64,000 bases of DNA from Eunapius fragilis (lineage: Eukaryota; Porifera; Demospongiae; Spongillida; Spongillidae), in assembly GCA_963681505.1 (NCBI GenBank), contig OY811972.1, positions 16,872,173 through 16,936,172 of the forward strand. The letters run 5' to 3'. Positions 1 through 18,600 of this stretch are shown here, piece after piece. The notes beneath the pieces are model-generated. The model made no database searches, was not told the DNA's origin, and saw nothing but the letters and a program-made list of their open reading frames with translations. The stretch's first letter is position 1; each line of letters opens with the position of its first letter. Both the position numbers and the translations under genes were made by a program.

Positions 1-2117
1 TCCCTCCTCCTGGGGGAGGCCTACATGAACGTTGGAGAGGTGTGTGGGAAGGGGAGGGTACAGGGTCAGTGGGAGGTGAAGTCTGATGTTAAGATAGAAA
101 TATGCCTCCACTCATCATTCACACCTCCACTCATCAAACACACCTCCACTCATACACACCTCCACTCATACACACCTTCACTCATATACACCTTCACTCA
201 TACACACCTCCACTCATACACACCTTCACTCATACCACCTCCACTCATACACTCCTCCACTCATCATACACCCCTTCACTCATACACACCTCCACTTGTA
301 CACACCTCCTCTCATACACACCTCCACTCATACACACCTCCACTCATCATACACACCTTCACTCATACACACCTCCACTCATACACACCTCACTCATCAC
401 ACTCCTCCACTCATCCACACCTCCACTCATACACACCTCCACTCATCATACTCACCTCCACTCATACACACCTCCACTCATACACACCTTCACTCATCCA
501 CATCTCCACTCATCATGCTCACCTTCACTCATACACACCTCCACTCATACACACCTCCACTCATACACACCTCCACTCATACACACCTCCACTCATACAC
601 ACCTCCACTCATACACACCTTCACTCATACACACCTCCACTCATACACACCTCCACTCATGCACACCTCCACTTATCATACACACCTACTCATCATACAC
701 ACCTCCACTCATACATACCACCACTCATACACACCTACTCATCATACACACCTCCACTCATCCACACCTCCACTCATACACACCTCCACTCATACACACC
801 TCCACTCATACACACCTCCACTCATACACACCTCCACTCATACACACCTCCACTCATCATACACACCTCCACTCATACACACCTCCACTCATACACCCCT
901 TCACTCATCATACACACCTCCACTCATCATACACACCTCCACTCATACACACCTCCACTCATACACACCTCCACTCATCATATACACCTCCACTCATACA
1001 CACCTCCACTCATACACACCTCCACTCATACACACCTCCACTCATACACACCTCCACTCATACACGCCTCCACTCATCATATACACCTCCACTCATACAC
1101 ACCTCCACTCATACACACCTCCACTCATACACACCTCCACTCATACACACCTCCACTCATACACGCCTCCACTCATACACACCTCCACTCATTCACACCT
1201 CCACTCATCATACACGCCTCCACTCATACACACCTCCACTCATACAGTCTCCACTCATATACACCTACTCATCATACACACCTCCACTCATCCACATCTC
1301 CACTCATACACACCTCCACTCATACACACCTCCACTCATCATACACACCTCCACTCATCATACACACCTCCACTCATACACACCTCCACTCATACACACC
1401 TCCACTCATACATACCTTCACTCATACATACCTCCACTCATACACGCCTCCACTCATACACACCTACTCATCATACACACCTCCACTCATCCACACCTCC
1501 ACTCATACACACCTCCACTCATACACACCTCTTCTCATACACACCTCCACTCATACACACCTCCACAAATGGCTGTGATGTACATTCCTGAACACTATCC
1601 CAAATAATGCTGCCCTCCTTCGAACAGGTTGACCTCGCCTTGGAGATCTACGAGGCTGGTCTGAAGCAAAACCCTGGTGATGCCATACTGGCCACCAAGA
1701 TAGGCCAGGCACTGGTCAACACCCACAACTACAATAAGGTGTGATGTCACATCTCCTCCCCCCTCCCATGCTCACGTGATTAATATACCTCCTCCCCAGG
1801 CCATCACCTACTACGAGGCAGCCCTGAAGGAGGAGAGCCAACGTTTCCTTCGCTGTGACCTGGTGGAGCTCTACATCAAGCTGAGGCAGTGTGACAAAGC
1901 TGAGAAGACACTGGTGGCAGCCCTGGGGCATCTCTCACAGGAGGCTGGTGAGTGTGGGGAGGTGTGAGGGTGTGGTGGTGCCCCCTCTCTGTGCAGAGCT
2001 CTCCCAGCTGATGGAGAACACCAAGTACCTCCTCCTGCTGGCTAAGGTGTACCTGAGGTCATCACAGCAGACACAGACCATCCAGACCCTCACCAAGGCC
2101 AGGGAGGTCCAGTCCAG
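1..2117 (+). CDS. TTC21A/B-like TPR protein (IFT-A component THM1/IFT139 family), internal exons only
   Basis: Four exons are visible: 1-39 (reads LLGEAYMNVGE), 1628-1738 (VDLALEIYEAGLKQNP), 1800-1947 (AITYYEAALKEE, then LYIKLRQCDKAEKTL) and 1997-2117 (LSQLMENTKYLLLLAKVY, then TKAREVQS). All have GT/AG boundaries and compatible phases. The residues match the consecutive TPR helices in the second half of TTC21B, a scaffold of the intraflagellar transport A complex acting in retrograde ciliary transport. The gene enters from the left edge, so upstream exons lie outside the window. It stops after 2117 at a phase-2 donor, and the following TPRs, which should supply several hundred more residues, are not found. 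The next coding sequence belongs to RNF113. A poly-G run sits just after the last donor. This is therefore a fragment: either a truncated gene or an assembly collapse. Family assignment is confident; TTC21A versus TTC21B is not resolved. Confidence 0.85.
100..1570. repeat. 16-bp minisatellite in TTC21 intron
   Basis: About 90 copies of a 16-bp unit with core CTCCACTCATACACAC, and frequent variants with an added CAT or a TTCACT change. It fills almost the whole first visible intron of the TTC21 gene (40-1627). It lacks stop codons in all three plus frames, giving false ORFs of about 430-517 codons. On the sense strand it is pyrimidine-rich, unlike the G-rich arrays in most later introns. Confidence 0.95.
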
Positions 2118-2370
2118 GTGAGGGAAGGGGGGGGGGGGGGGGGGAGAGGGAGGTGTGTAGTGGAGGGTGAGTCCAGTCCAGGTGATCATGGGGAGGGATC
2201 AAGGACAGGTTCATCATCATCACAGGGTGGGGTGAGCCAGGGAGGATGTGCAAAATACAAATGCTGGTATTTTATGATACGGAATATTTAATATCTTAAC
2301 TTGCTTCCTTCAACATCCTCCTCCCCTGCATCGCACATATCCTACCTTCCTTCCCTCCCTCCTCCCCCAG
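2118..2370. other. Junction between TTC21 and RNF113 coding sequence
   Basis: This stretch separates the last TTC21 exon from the first visible RNF113 exon. It holds a donor, a run of about 18 G near 2,128, a repeated GTCCAGTCCAGGTGA motif and a pyrimidine tract ending in CCCCCAG before 2371. I see no stop codon or poly(A) site finishing TTC21 and no start exon for RNF113, so real sequence is probably missing here. Confidence 0.6.
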
Positions 2371-8803
<6,433 letters not shown>

Positions 8804-9065
8804 TGGAAGGGGAATAGTTTTAATCATGTTTATGTGCACTATGGCAACCATCTAATAATACCTCACTCTGTACTTTGTGCTGGAGTTCCTTTATCTCTGT
8901 ATATGGAGTGGGCAGTGTGGTACAAGTTGAACATGATGTCCCAGTAAATATTGGTCTCCCTTATAAATAGAATATCTTTTTCTATTATTGGTACGTAACG
9001 TTAATAATAGAGCAAAGCTTTAATTGAAGTGTTCGCCATCGATCGCATTTCCCTTTATCAGCCAC

Positions 9066-9176
9066 TAGTCTCGTACCCAGACCCACATCGCAGCTGCGGA
9101 TGGAATACATCACCTACTCGCGTAGGCGGTGATGTATTCCATCCGCAGCTGCGATGTGGGTCTGGGTACGAGACTA
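9066..9176. mobile_element. 111-bp palindromic MITE, TAGTCTCG family, with 9-bp target duplication
   Basis: The element starts TAGTCTCGTACCCAGAC and ends with the exact complement, with arms of about 49 bp almost perfectly paired around a 13-bp loop (TACTCGCGTAGGC). It is flanked by the direct repeat ATCAGCCAC at 9057-9065 and 9177-9185. A 9-bp target duplication is typical of Mutator-like elements. It lies downstream of RNF113; 8,804-9,056 shows nothing else. Confidence 0.92.
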
Positions 9177-9619
9177 ATCAGCCACCATGTGTAAGTTACT
9201 GTGTATACGTACCTGTACTAGACACACCAATAGATTGATATAGGCCAGACATCGATATAGATCGTTAATTGTGCGCTAGGCAGATCAATGTCGAGTGGCT
9301 TGAGAGATTATGTATCATTTGTATGATAATGTCTCATCATTTACATGTGTGTGTGTGCGTGCGCGTTTTCACGCACGAATCATAGATGGTATTTATATTT
9401 ACCTGGAAACAGCTTTTCTATACTATTAGCAGCTACATGTATTCCAGGTGGTACCGTAGTTTTTTTTTTTAATTCTTTTTTTTTTAAATGTGCGAGCCGC
9501 TAGTAAAATACATACAATCACATACCAAAATCAGGTTTATCGATAGAGAAGTAGATATCTGGCGTGTCTGATGTTTGTTTGTTTGCGGGTTTCTAAGCAT
9601 CACGTGCCGCGTTTGTTGT

Positions 9620-10680
9620 AATATTGGCTAATACACAGCAATAATTTTTACAACCTGTATGTACGGTGGCCCGGTAGGTCGCGTACCAAAACATTAGACA
9701 TAAGAGCGATTTGGCGTAAAACCAAATCGGATTTGGCGCAAAACGTTTTTGGGCGTTGCCCCGGACCGGATGTCGGACAACGGAAGTAGATATATACGGC
9801 AGACAAATGTAAGGGATGGTAGAGGTGTGTGTATGGGATGGTAGAGGTGTGTGTATGGGATGGTAGAGGTGTGTGTATGGGATGGTGGAGGTGTGTGTAT
9901 GGGATGGTGGAGGTGTGTGTATGGGATGGTGGAGGTGTGTGTATGGGATGGTGGAGGTGTGTGTATGGGATGGTGGAGGTGTGTGTATGGGATGGTAGAG
10001 GTGTGTGTATGGGATGGTAGAGGTGTGTGTATGGGATGGTAGAGGTGTGTGTATGGGATGGTGGAGGTGTGTGTATGGGATGGTAGAGGTGTGTGTATGG
10101 GATGGTGGAGGTGTGTGTATGGGATGGTAGAGGTGTGTGTATGGGATGGTAGAGGTGTGTGTATGGGATGGTGGAGGTGTGTGTATGGGATGGTAGAGGT
10201 GTGTGTATGGGATGGTAGAGGTGTGTGTATGGGATGGTGGAGGTGTGTGTATGGGATGGTAGAGGTGTGTGTATGGGATGGTAGAGGTGTGTGTATGGGA
10301 TGGTAGAGGTGTGTGTATGGGATGGTGGAGGTGTGTGTATGGGATGGTGGAGGTGTGTGTAGGGGATGGTGGAGGTGTGTGTAGGGGATGGTGGAGGTGT
10401 GTGTATGGGATAGTGGAAGTGTTTGTAGAGGATGGTGGAGGTGTGTGGAAGGGATGGTAGAGGTGTGTGTAGGGAATGGTGGGGGTGTGTGGAGGAGATG
10501 GTGGAGATGTCTATGGGATAGGTGGAGGTGTGTAGGGGATGGTGGATGTGCACATGTGTTGGGTGATGCATATATCTGTGTGGCATATGTGCTTTGTACT
10601 TCACCATGTTATGTGGATCCATCCTCATCCTTCAACCCCCTCTCCACATCCTTCTCCCTCCAAGAAACATGCCAATATTA
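9620..10680 (+). mobile_element. Dispersed repeat element carrying a 22-bp minisatellite, copy A
   Basis: A unique-looking 5' part (9,620-9,805; includes ACGGTGGCCCGGTAGGTCG and AAGTAGATATATACGGCAG), an internal array of about 29 copies of a 22-bp unit (core GGGATGGTAGAGGTGTGTG; 9,806-10,540) and a 3' part (GATGTGCACATGTGTTGGG to about 10,680). The same three parts in the same order occur inverted at about 26,520-27,376. Finding both flanks and the array together in two places shows it is one transposed or duplicated unit. No coding capacity was seen. The long ORF across the array is a repeat artefact. Confidence 0.85.
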
Positions 10681-10952
10681 ATTTGAACATGGTGATTTGT
10701 ACCCATAGCTACTGTACGTATAACTACAATGTGTAAACTAAATGTATTGTAATGACACACTGACTAAATTGAAGTATTGTAAGTAGCTGCTGTGTGTACA
10801 GATTTGAGATGAGATAAACCACAAGTGTAATAGTCATCACTGCACCCCTCTACCACATAGTGCCAGCCTAGGGGAATCAGTAACAGTTATCAATAACACA
10901 GAAATTAAAAGTGGAAGCCGAAGGGGGGGGGAGTGCGCTGTAATGGAAATGC

Positions 10953-11161
10953 TGGCCCCTATAGCATGGGCCTACTATGTACGATATTGTGATATTGGTC
11001 AATAGGGATTGGTCAATAGGGATTAATCCATCTGCCACCGGATTGGAACATTTATGGAAAGGTGGCCCTAGTTCTGGCCTCTATAGCATGGGCCTACTAT
11101 GTACGTTATTGTGGTATTGGTGATAGGAATTAATCCAACTGGTACCGGATTGGAACATTTG
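10953..11161. repeat. Imperfect direct duplication of about 100 bp
   Basis: Two copies (about 10,953-11,052 and 11,074-11,161) share TATAGCATGGGCCTACTATG, TTAATCCA and CCGGATTGGAACATTT. The first copy also has an internal repeat of GGTCAATAGGGATT. From 11,165 to 12,130 I see no supported gene. An ATG-start ORF fragment at 11,436 does not resemble a kinase N-lobe. Confidence 0.85.
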
Positions 11162-12132
11162 GACTGTGCGAGCAGTGTCATTGTACACCAACCAAGGCTG
11201 CACTATGTTGTAGTAGCATACATGTGATGTTGTGCAAAGGTACACATGTACTAATATAGATGCTGGAGAGATGTATTTTATGGGTGATTGATCGGTCATC
11301 GTTTTGAGTTGGTATCGCAGGATCACTGCTCCGTGCCTTGTGCTGGCATTGTACTGTGCCTCCATTATGCCTCCATTGTCTCTTCATTGAGAAAGTGTGC
11401 TCATAGATGAAAGATGTGCCTAATACTGACAAGTTATGGCCGCCCGAATGGATGCGATAATTGAGGAGGTGGGGAATTCAGAAATCTCTGTGCCACAATT
11501 GATGTGGCTAGGGTTAGTTGGGACTTGACACAGACTACAGCACACACAACGTTATATATTGTTACCAGCTACGTGTACATTGGTGAGGTATTTGTCAAAT
11601 AAGAGGATATGCCATTGCGAAAGGGTCTGACAATGGAAAGATAGAAATGATTTTATATAGAAGCGTAAATGGCTGTAGAATAACCTGTGTCAGCTAGGTG
11701 ACAGGTTGCCTGCTAACTCTAATGAACGTGGGTAAAACGTTAGTTTACTGTGGTTTACTGGACTTTTAACCCACTCTTGGTCCTTAACTTCCGTTTGGTG
11801 GCAAGCTAGAAAGTTACGCATAATTTTCAGATGGTTTGCAATTTTCAGATGGTTTGTCTGTTGAAGGTATGAAAAATGGCATTTGGAATATGTTTGTGGT
11901 TTGGATTGATTGGGGGTGATTTTCAACTTCATCACTATGAATGTTTCGTGTTCAAAATGTTTTGTTTAGATCACTCTGTCTCTATAGTCGTGTATCTAAA
12001 ATCATTTACCATATTCCACTGACCCTTTGACCCAGTGAATATTTACACATGTAATAAGTTCCTCTATTGATTACAATATGTAATGGCGGGTGTGGCTGGA
12101 GGAATTTGCTTTGCATGGCACATGAGCACATC

Positions 12133-12134
<2 letters not shown>

Positions 12135-12191
<57 letters not shown>
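12135..12191. repeat. (TG)n microsatellite
   Basis: About 28 TG dinucleotides upstream of the assembly gap. Confidence 0.95.
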
Positions 12192-12192
<1 letters not shown>

Positions 12193-12355
12193 CCCTGTTG
12201 GTGTCCTGGTGGAGAGGCAATCAAGTGATGACGTTTGTATCATTAACCCCTTCTAGTGCCAGCGGTTATGCCTCTGTTCAAGCCATCCACCTTTAAACCA
12301 ATTGTGAGTGATGATGACTTACGTTAGGGTCCCTCCCAGGTTTGTGTCATGTCCT

Positions 12356-12555
12356 NNNNNNNNNNNNNNNNNNNNNNNNNNNNNNNNNNNNNNNNNNNNN
12401 NNNNNNNNNNNNNNNNNNNNNNNNNNNNNNNNNNNNNNNNNNNNNNNNNNNNNNNNNNNNNNNNNNNNNNNNNNNNNNNNNNNNNNNNNNNNNNNNNNNN
12501 NNNNNNNNNNNNNNNNNNNNNNNNNNNNNNNNNNNNNNNNNNNNNNNNNNNNNNN
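12356..12555. other. Assembly gap (200 N)
   Basis: Exactly 200 undetermined bases, the usual placeholder for a gap of unknown size. It lies just upstream of the first visible MAP4K exon, so the kinase N-lobe exons (glycine loop and VAIK lysine) may be hidden here. Confidence 0.99.
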
Positions 12556-12613
12556 GTATGATATGATATGATCCTCATGTACTTTGGTGACCATCTGTGT
12601 TTTAATCACACAG

Positions 12614-15600
12614 GGGAGGACTTTAACATCATTCAACAAGAGATCGCAATTCTGTCTGAATGCAAGCACCCCAACATAGTGGGTTACCATGGCAGCTACC
12701 TTAGGTAAGTGTGGGTACGTGTGTGTGTGTACATGTGTGTGTGTGTGTGTACATGTGTGCGTGCGTGTGTGTGTGCACATACTAGAAGGGTTAGATACTA
12801 GTGAGGTCAGGGAAGTCATGTGGTTAACACTGGGGTATAGAAAGTCCTGTATTATCGTTGAACCATCTCCATTTGTTCATTTGTTAGTGTGAGCCAGTAG
12901 TCACATGAGCTTGAGGGGAAGTTTGACATCCTGTGACATTGTGTATGGTTCAGTATTTAATGCTCAGATGATACATGTAGGCAGTGTGGTGTGATGGCTG
13001 TACAGCTCTTTTTGCTACACGTACATGGAGTGTTGGGAACTAATTCTACTCCACATTTCTGACACCACCATCCCTCCACAACTGCCCTCCCCGACCTCCC
13101 TCCCCTCCCCAATCTCCCCTATTCCCATCCCCAACCTCACCACCCCCCTCTCTCCCTCCCCAACCTCCCTCCTCCCCTCCCCAACCTCCCTCCTCCCCTC
13201 CCCAACCTCCCTCCTCCCCTCCCCAACCTCCTCCTCCCTCCCCAACCTCCCTCCTCCCCTCCCAACCTCCCTCCTCCCCTCCCCAACCGCCCTCCTCCCC
13301 TCCCCAACCTCCCTCCTCCCCTCCCCAACCTCCCTCCTCCCCTCCCCAACCTCCCTCCTCCCCTCCCAACCTCCCTCCTCCCCTCCCCAACCTCCCTCCT
13401 CCCCTCCCCAACCTCCCTCCTCCCCTCCCCAACCTCTCCCCCATTTTGTGATGGAGAGGTTGTAACTTAATGCATGCACACATCTCCTGTTTACACCTGT
13501 GACTTCCTGGAGTACATGTGTGTGCATATGTGTTGCATGTTGTGTGTTGTGTGTGTGTGTGTGTGTGTGTGCATATGTGTGTGTGTTGTGTGTGTGTGCG
13601 TGCGCATGTGTGTTGTGTGTGCATATTTGTGTGTTGTGTGCAATTAACAATTACATCCCATAACACCAGTTTTGAGTGGGAGGGCATCACATTTATATAC
13701 ATAAGGAAAGGAAATCTGATGACACCATAGGCAGGTGGTGTTACTATAGCACCTGATGTCACCATGGACAGGACTGGTGGTGTTACCATAACACCAGGCG
13801 GGTGTTACCATAGCACCCTGCATGGAATTTAGGTGTTAACCGCTAGAGAGCACCATAGATAAGATACACGCTAGGATGTACTAGTTGCCATGGATACATG
13901 CTAGGATGTACCTAGTTACCATAGATAATAGAGGGTTAATTGTTGTTGTGGGACCAAGCCTGCTTGTGGAAGCCTTTGGTACCAGAAATTTATGCTCAGG
14001 TGGGGATGGGTGGGCGAAGCTGTCCAGAGAATGGGTGGGGCGGATCTGTCCAGAGAATGGGTGGGCGGAGCTATCCACGCTAGGGAGGCGCCTGCTGTGT
14101 TATAGTTGCCTTGGGGATAGTGTGGAGGGAAAGCTGGCAGGTGGGCATTAATAAAAGCTCAGGTATTCTCTTCCTTCTCTCATTTGTCTGTTCGGAGAAA
14201 GTGAGGGGTATGATCCTGTCGTGGAGGAAGTCAGGTATGAAGTACAAAACGGACCTGTAGTGCTCTAATTGGAGTGCAGTGTGGTTTTCAGTGTTATGCT
14301 TGTGTGCATGGGTGTGTGTGTGTGTCACGTTGCTATGCAACAGCCTGTGTGTTTCATGTGCCTCTTATCACCACCAGGCGTGACAAGTTGTGGATTGCTA
14401 TGGAGTTCTGTGGTGGAGGTTCCTTGCAAGACATCTATCATGGTATTAGGATTGGTGGGGTGAAGGTGTGGTGAAGGTTGGGTTGAGTGTATCGGAAGGT
14501 GGGGTGAGGTGGTGAAGGAGTGTGTTGTGAGGGTTGTGTGAAGATGTGGTGAAGGTTGTGATGAAAGGCTTGTTGAGGGATGTCATGAGAAGGGGCTGAT
14601 GGGGGAAGGGTGTTTGAGGGAAGGGGTTGATGGAGGAAGGGTGTTTGAGGGAAGGGGCTGATGGAGGAAGGGTGTTGTGGGAAGGGGGTGATGGGGGAAG
14701 GGTGTTGAGGGAAGGGGCTGATGGAGGAAGGGGTGTTGAGGGAAGGGGCTGATGGAGGAAGGGTGTTGAGGGAAGGGGTTGATGGAGGAAGGGTGTTGAG
14801 GGAAGGGGCTGATGGAGGAAGGGTGTTGAGGGAAGGGGCTGATGGAGGAAGGGTGTTGAGGGAAGGGGCTGATGGGGGGAAGGGTGTTGAGGGAAGGGGT
14901 TGATGGAGGAAGGGTGTTGAGGGAAGGGGTTGATGGAGGAAGGGTGTTGAGGGAAGGGGCTGATGGAGGAAGGGTGTTGAGGGAAGGGGCTGATGGAGGA
15001 AGGGTGTTGAGGGAAGGGAGTGATGGAGGAAGGGTGTTGAGGGAAGGGGCTGATGGAGGAAGGGTGTTGAGGGAAGGGGTTGATGGGGGAAGGGTGTTGA
15101 GGGAAGGGGTGATGGGGGAAGGGTGTTGAGGGAAGGGGCTGATGAGGAAGGGTGTTGAGGAAGGGGCTGATGGAGGAAGGGTGTTGAGGGAAGGGGGTGA
15201 TGGGGGAAGGGGCTGATGGGGGAAGGGTGTTGAGGGAAGAGGGGTGATGGAGGAAGGGTGTGAGGGAAGGGCTGATGGAGGAAGGGTGTTGAGGAAGGGG
15301 TTGATGGGGGAAGGGTGTTGAGGGAAGGGGTTGATGGGGGAAGGGGCTGATGGAGGAAGGGTGTTGAGGGAAGGGGCTGATGGAGGAAGGGTGTTGAGGG
15401 AAGGGGTTGATGGAGGAAGGGTGTTGAGGGAAGGGGTTGATGGAGGAAGGGTGTTGAGGGAAGGGGCTGATGGAGGAAGGGTGTTGAGGGAAGGGGCTGA
15501 TGGGGGAAGGGTGTTATGTGATCTTGTGTAGTGGGTGTGAAGTGTTGCATTTCTTTTCTCCAGTGACTGGAACAGGGTTAAACGAGCTCCAGATTGCCTT

Positions 15601-18600
15601 TGTCTGTAGAGAGGTTCTTAGTGTAAGTACCAAAAGAGGTTTGGCTGTTGCTAAGTAACCGTTCCCTACCTGCACCTCACTTTGCACCATGGACTTGCAC
15701 TTAAAGGGACATGAGATTTGATGATTGATTTTCACTTTCTGTACTTATATTGATAACAAGTAAATAAAAACATTCTCTACGAGAAAGTTGGTGGGATATA
15801 GGATTTGATTATGACATTGGTGGTGTAAAAAGCAAGGAAACAAGGTCTTATCAGAAGGGAAAATGTCATAGTCCTATATTTAGCACATTTCTAGGACATG
15901 TGTTGTTTGTGTGCTAAATATAGGACTATGACATTTTCCCTTCTGATAAGACCTTGTTTCCTTGCTTTTTACACCACCAATGTCATAATCAAATCCTATA
16001 TCCCACCAACTTTCTCGTAGAGAATGTTTTTATTTACTTGTTTTCTTTATTTTTTTTCATACCCATTTAATTATACAAGACATTAGTCTCGTACCCAGAC
16101 CGTCTATGACGTAAGCGATTATCGCTGTAAACAGTATAATCACTACGTCCATACGTATGGACGTAGTGTTTACAGCAATAATCGCTTACGTCATAGACGG
16201 TCTGGGTACGAGACTAACAAGACATAGGAGGCTGATAGTCGATTGTATATAAAAGCGAGTCCTCCAGCCGATTCTGAAGCTATTGGTGAAATTTTCATCG
16301 CTTAGAAATGTTCCTGTCCTGAGTTATGCGTGGGCAAGAAGGAGAAGACGACCCGCCCCTTGTTCCGAGACTGGGTACGAGGACGGGCAGTACACTCTTG
16401 TTCTCAACAACCACGCGGTTCAGCGACATGAAACAAAAACGAAACTACTCATTTTTGACTTCTAGATCGATTGCTAAAACAAGCTACACGACCCGATCGT
16501 CGGGAGTGTTGTTACAGACGGGTCGCGTTTTTTTAATGACATTCATAGTCGGGGTCAAATCCTATATGGAAGTTTCTAACGAAACTTCCGATAACCATCC
16601 CAGCGTTGATAAAGATCTTTTTTTTTTTCTATGCCATGCTAAATGCATGCACACAAAAAAAAAAAAGAGTTACCTGTTTAGATTGTGTAAAATTTAAATG
16701 TGGCGTTTATTGAATATCAAAAAGCTAGCCTTAGGTACACACCTTTTCGCTACAGTGATTCATATGCAGCTGTATTTATTACACTTGTATCTAACAGCTG
16801 TACATGTATTGTACGTTGTATCATGGTACTGCAATGAATGACTTATTGGTCTTTAAAAGGATGAGCTGCATAATTTTATGGTGCAAAGCGTTAGGTCCCT
16901 TTTTGCTGCAATGGTCTCATGTCATGCTGCCATTAACCCCTTTCTCACCGCTGCTATATTATAAGATGTCGAAGACATTTTTTTAAATGTTGCCATGGTG
17001 AGCATTGTTGAAGGTGTTCTCTTCCAGGGATTGGCCTACCTTCACGAAAGAAATAAGGTTCATCGCGATATTAAGGTAAGTGCTTGACTGGTGATGGTGG
17101 TGAGGGTGACCAGTGATGGTGAGGGTGACCAGTGATGGTGAGGGGTGACCAGTGGTGGTGGGATTGGCCAGTGATGGTGGGAGTGGCCAGTGATGGTGAG
17201 GGTGACCAGTGGTGGTGGGAGTGGCCAGTGGTGGTGGAAGTGACCAGTGGTGGTGGGGGTGAGTGACCAGTGATGGTGGGAGTGACCAGTGATGGTGGGA
17301 GTGACCAGTGATGGTGGGAGTGGCCAGTGATGGTGGGAGTGGCCAGTGGTGATGGGATTGGCCAGTGGTGGTGGGGGTGAGGAGTGACCAGTGATGGTGG
17401 GAGTGGCCAGTGGTGGTGGGAGTGGCCAGTGATGGTGGGAGTGGCCAGTGATGGTGAGGGTGACCAGTGGTGGTGGGAGTGGCCAGTGGTGGTGGAAGTG
17501 ACCAGTGGTGGTGGGGGTGAGTGACCAGTGATGGTGGGAGTGACCAGTGATGGTGGGAGTGACCAGTGATGGTGGGAGTGACCAGTGATGGTGGGAGTGG
17601 CCAGTGATGGTGGGAGTGGCCAGTGGTGGTGGGAGTGGCCAGTGGTGGTGGGGGTGAGTGACCAGTGATGGTGGGAGTGACCAGTGATGGTGGGAGTGGC
17701 CAGTGATTGTGGGAGTGGCCAGTGGTGGTGGGAGTGGCCAGTGATTGTGGGAGTGGCCAGTGGTGGTGGGAGTGGCCAGTGGTTGTGGGAGTGGCCAGTT
17801 CTGATTGTTGTGGACGTAGCAAAGCTTTCACGTTTACATTTGGCAATGGATACCAGAACACAGTGGAGGGAACACAGTGGAGGGGACATAGTGGAGGGGA
17901 CATAGTGGAGGGAACACAGTGGAGGGGACATAGTGGAGGGGACACAGTGGAGGGGACACAGTGGAGGGGACATAGTGGAGGGGACATAGTGGAGGGGACA
18001 TAGTGGAGGGGACATAGTGGAGGGGACATAGTGGAGGGGACATAGTGGAGGGGACATAGTGGAGGGGACATAGTGGAAGGGACATAGTGGAGGGGACATA
18101 GTGGAGGGGACATAGTGGAGGGGACACAGTGGAGGGGACATAGTGGAGGGGACATAGTGGAGGGAACACAGTGGAGGGGACATAGTGGAGGGGACATAGT
18201 GGAGGGAACACAGTGGAGGGGACATAGTGGAGGGGACACAGTGGAGGGGACACAGTGGAGGGGACATAGTGGAGGGGACATAGTGGAGGGGACATAGTGG
18301 AGGGGACATAGTGGAGGGGACATAGTGGAGGGGACATAGTGGAGGGGACATAGTGGAGGGGACATAGTGGAGGGGACATAGTGGAGGGGACATAGTGGAG
18401 GGGACATAGTGGAGGGGACATAGTGGAGGGGACACAGTGGAGGGGACATAGTGGAGGGGACACAGTGGAGGGGACATAGTGGAGGGGACATAGTGGAGGG
18501 GACATAGTGGAGGGGACATAGTGGAGGGGACACAGTGGAGGGGACACAGTGGAGGGGACATAGTGGAGGGGACATAGTGGAGGGGACACAGTGGAGGGGA

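Noticed and set aside
25-1607. Three overlapping plus-strand ORFs rich in THTHLHSYTPPLI
   Set aside because: Product of the 16-bp minisatellite in the TTC21 intron. The frames overlap and have no splice or start context.
11436-11510. ATGGCCGCCCGAATGGATGC as the start exon of the MAP4K gene
   Set aside because: The encoded residues (MAARMDAIIEEVG) do not resemble a kinase N-lobe and no clear donor joins it to 12,614.
16351-16376. CGAGACTGGGTACGAGG as a third TAGTCTCG-family element
   Set aside because: Only a short, rearranged resemblance to the termini; no palindrome and no target duplication.
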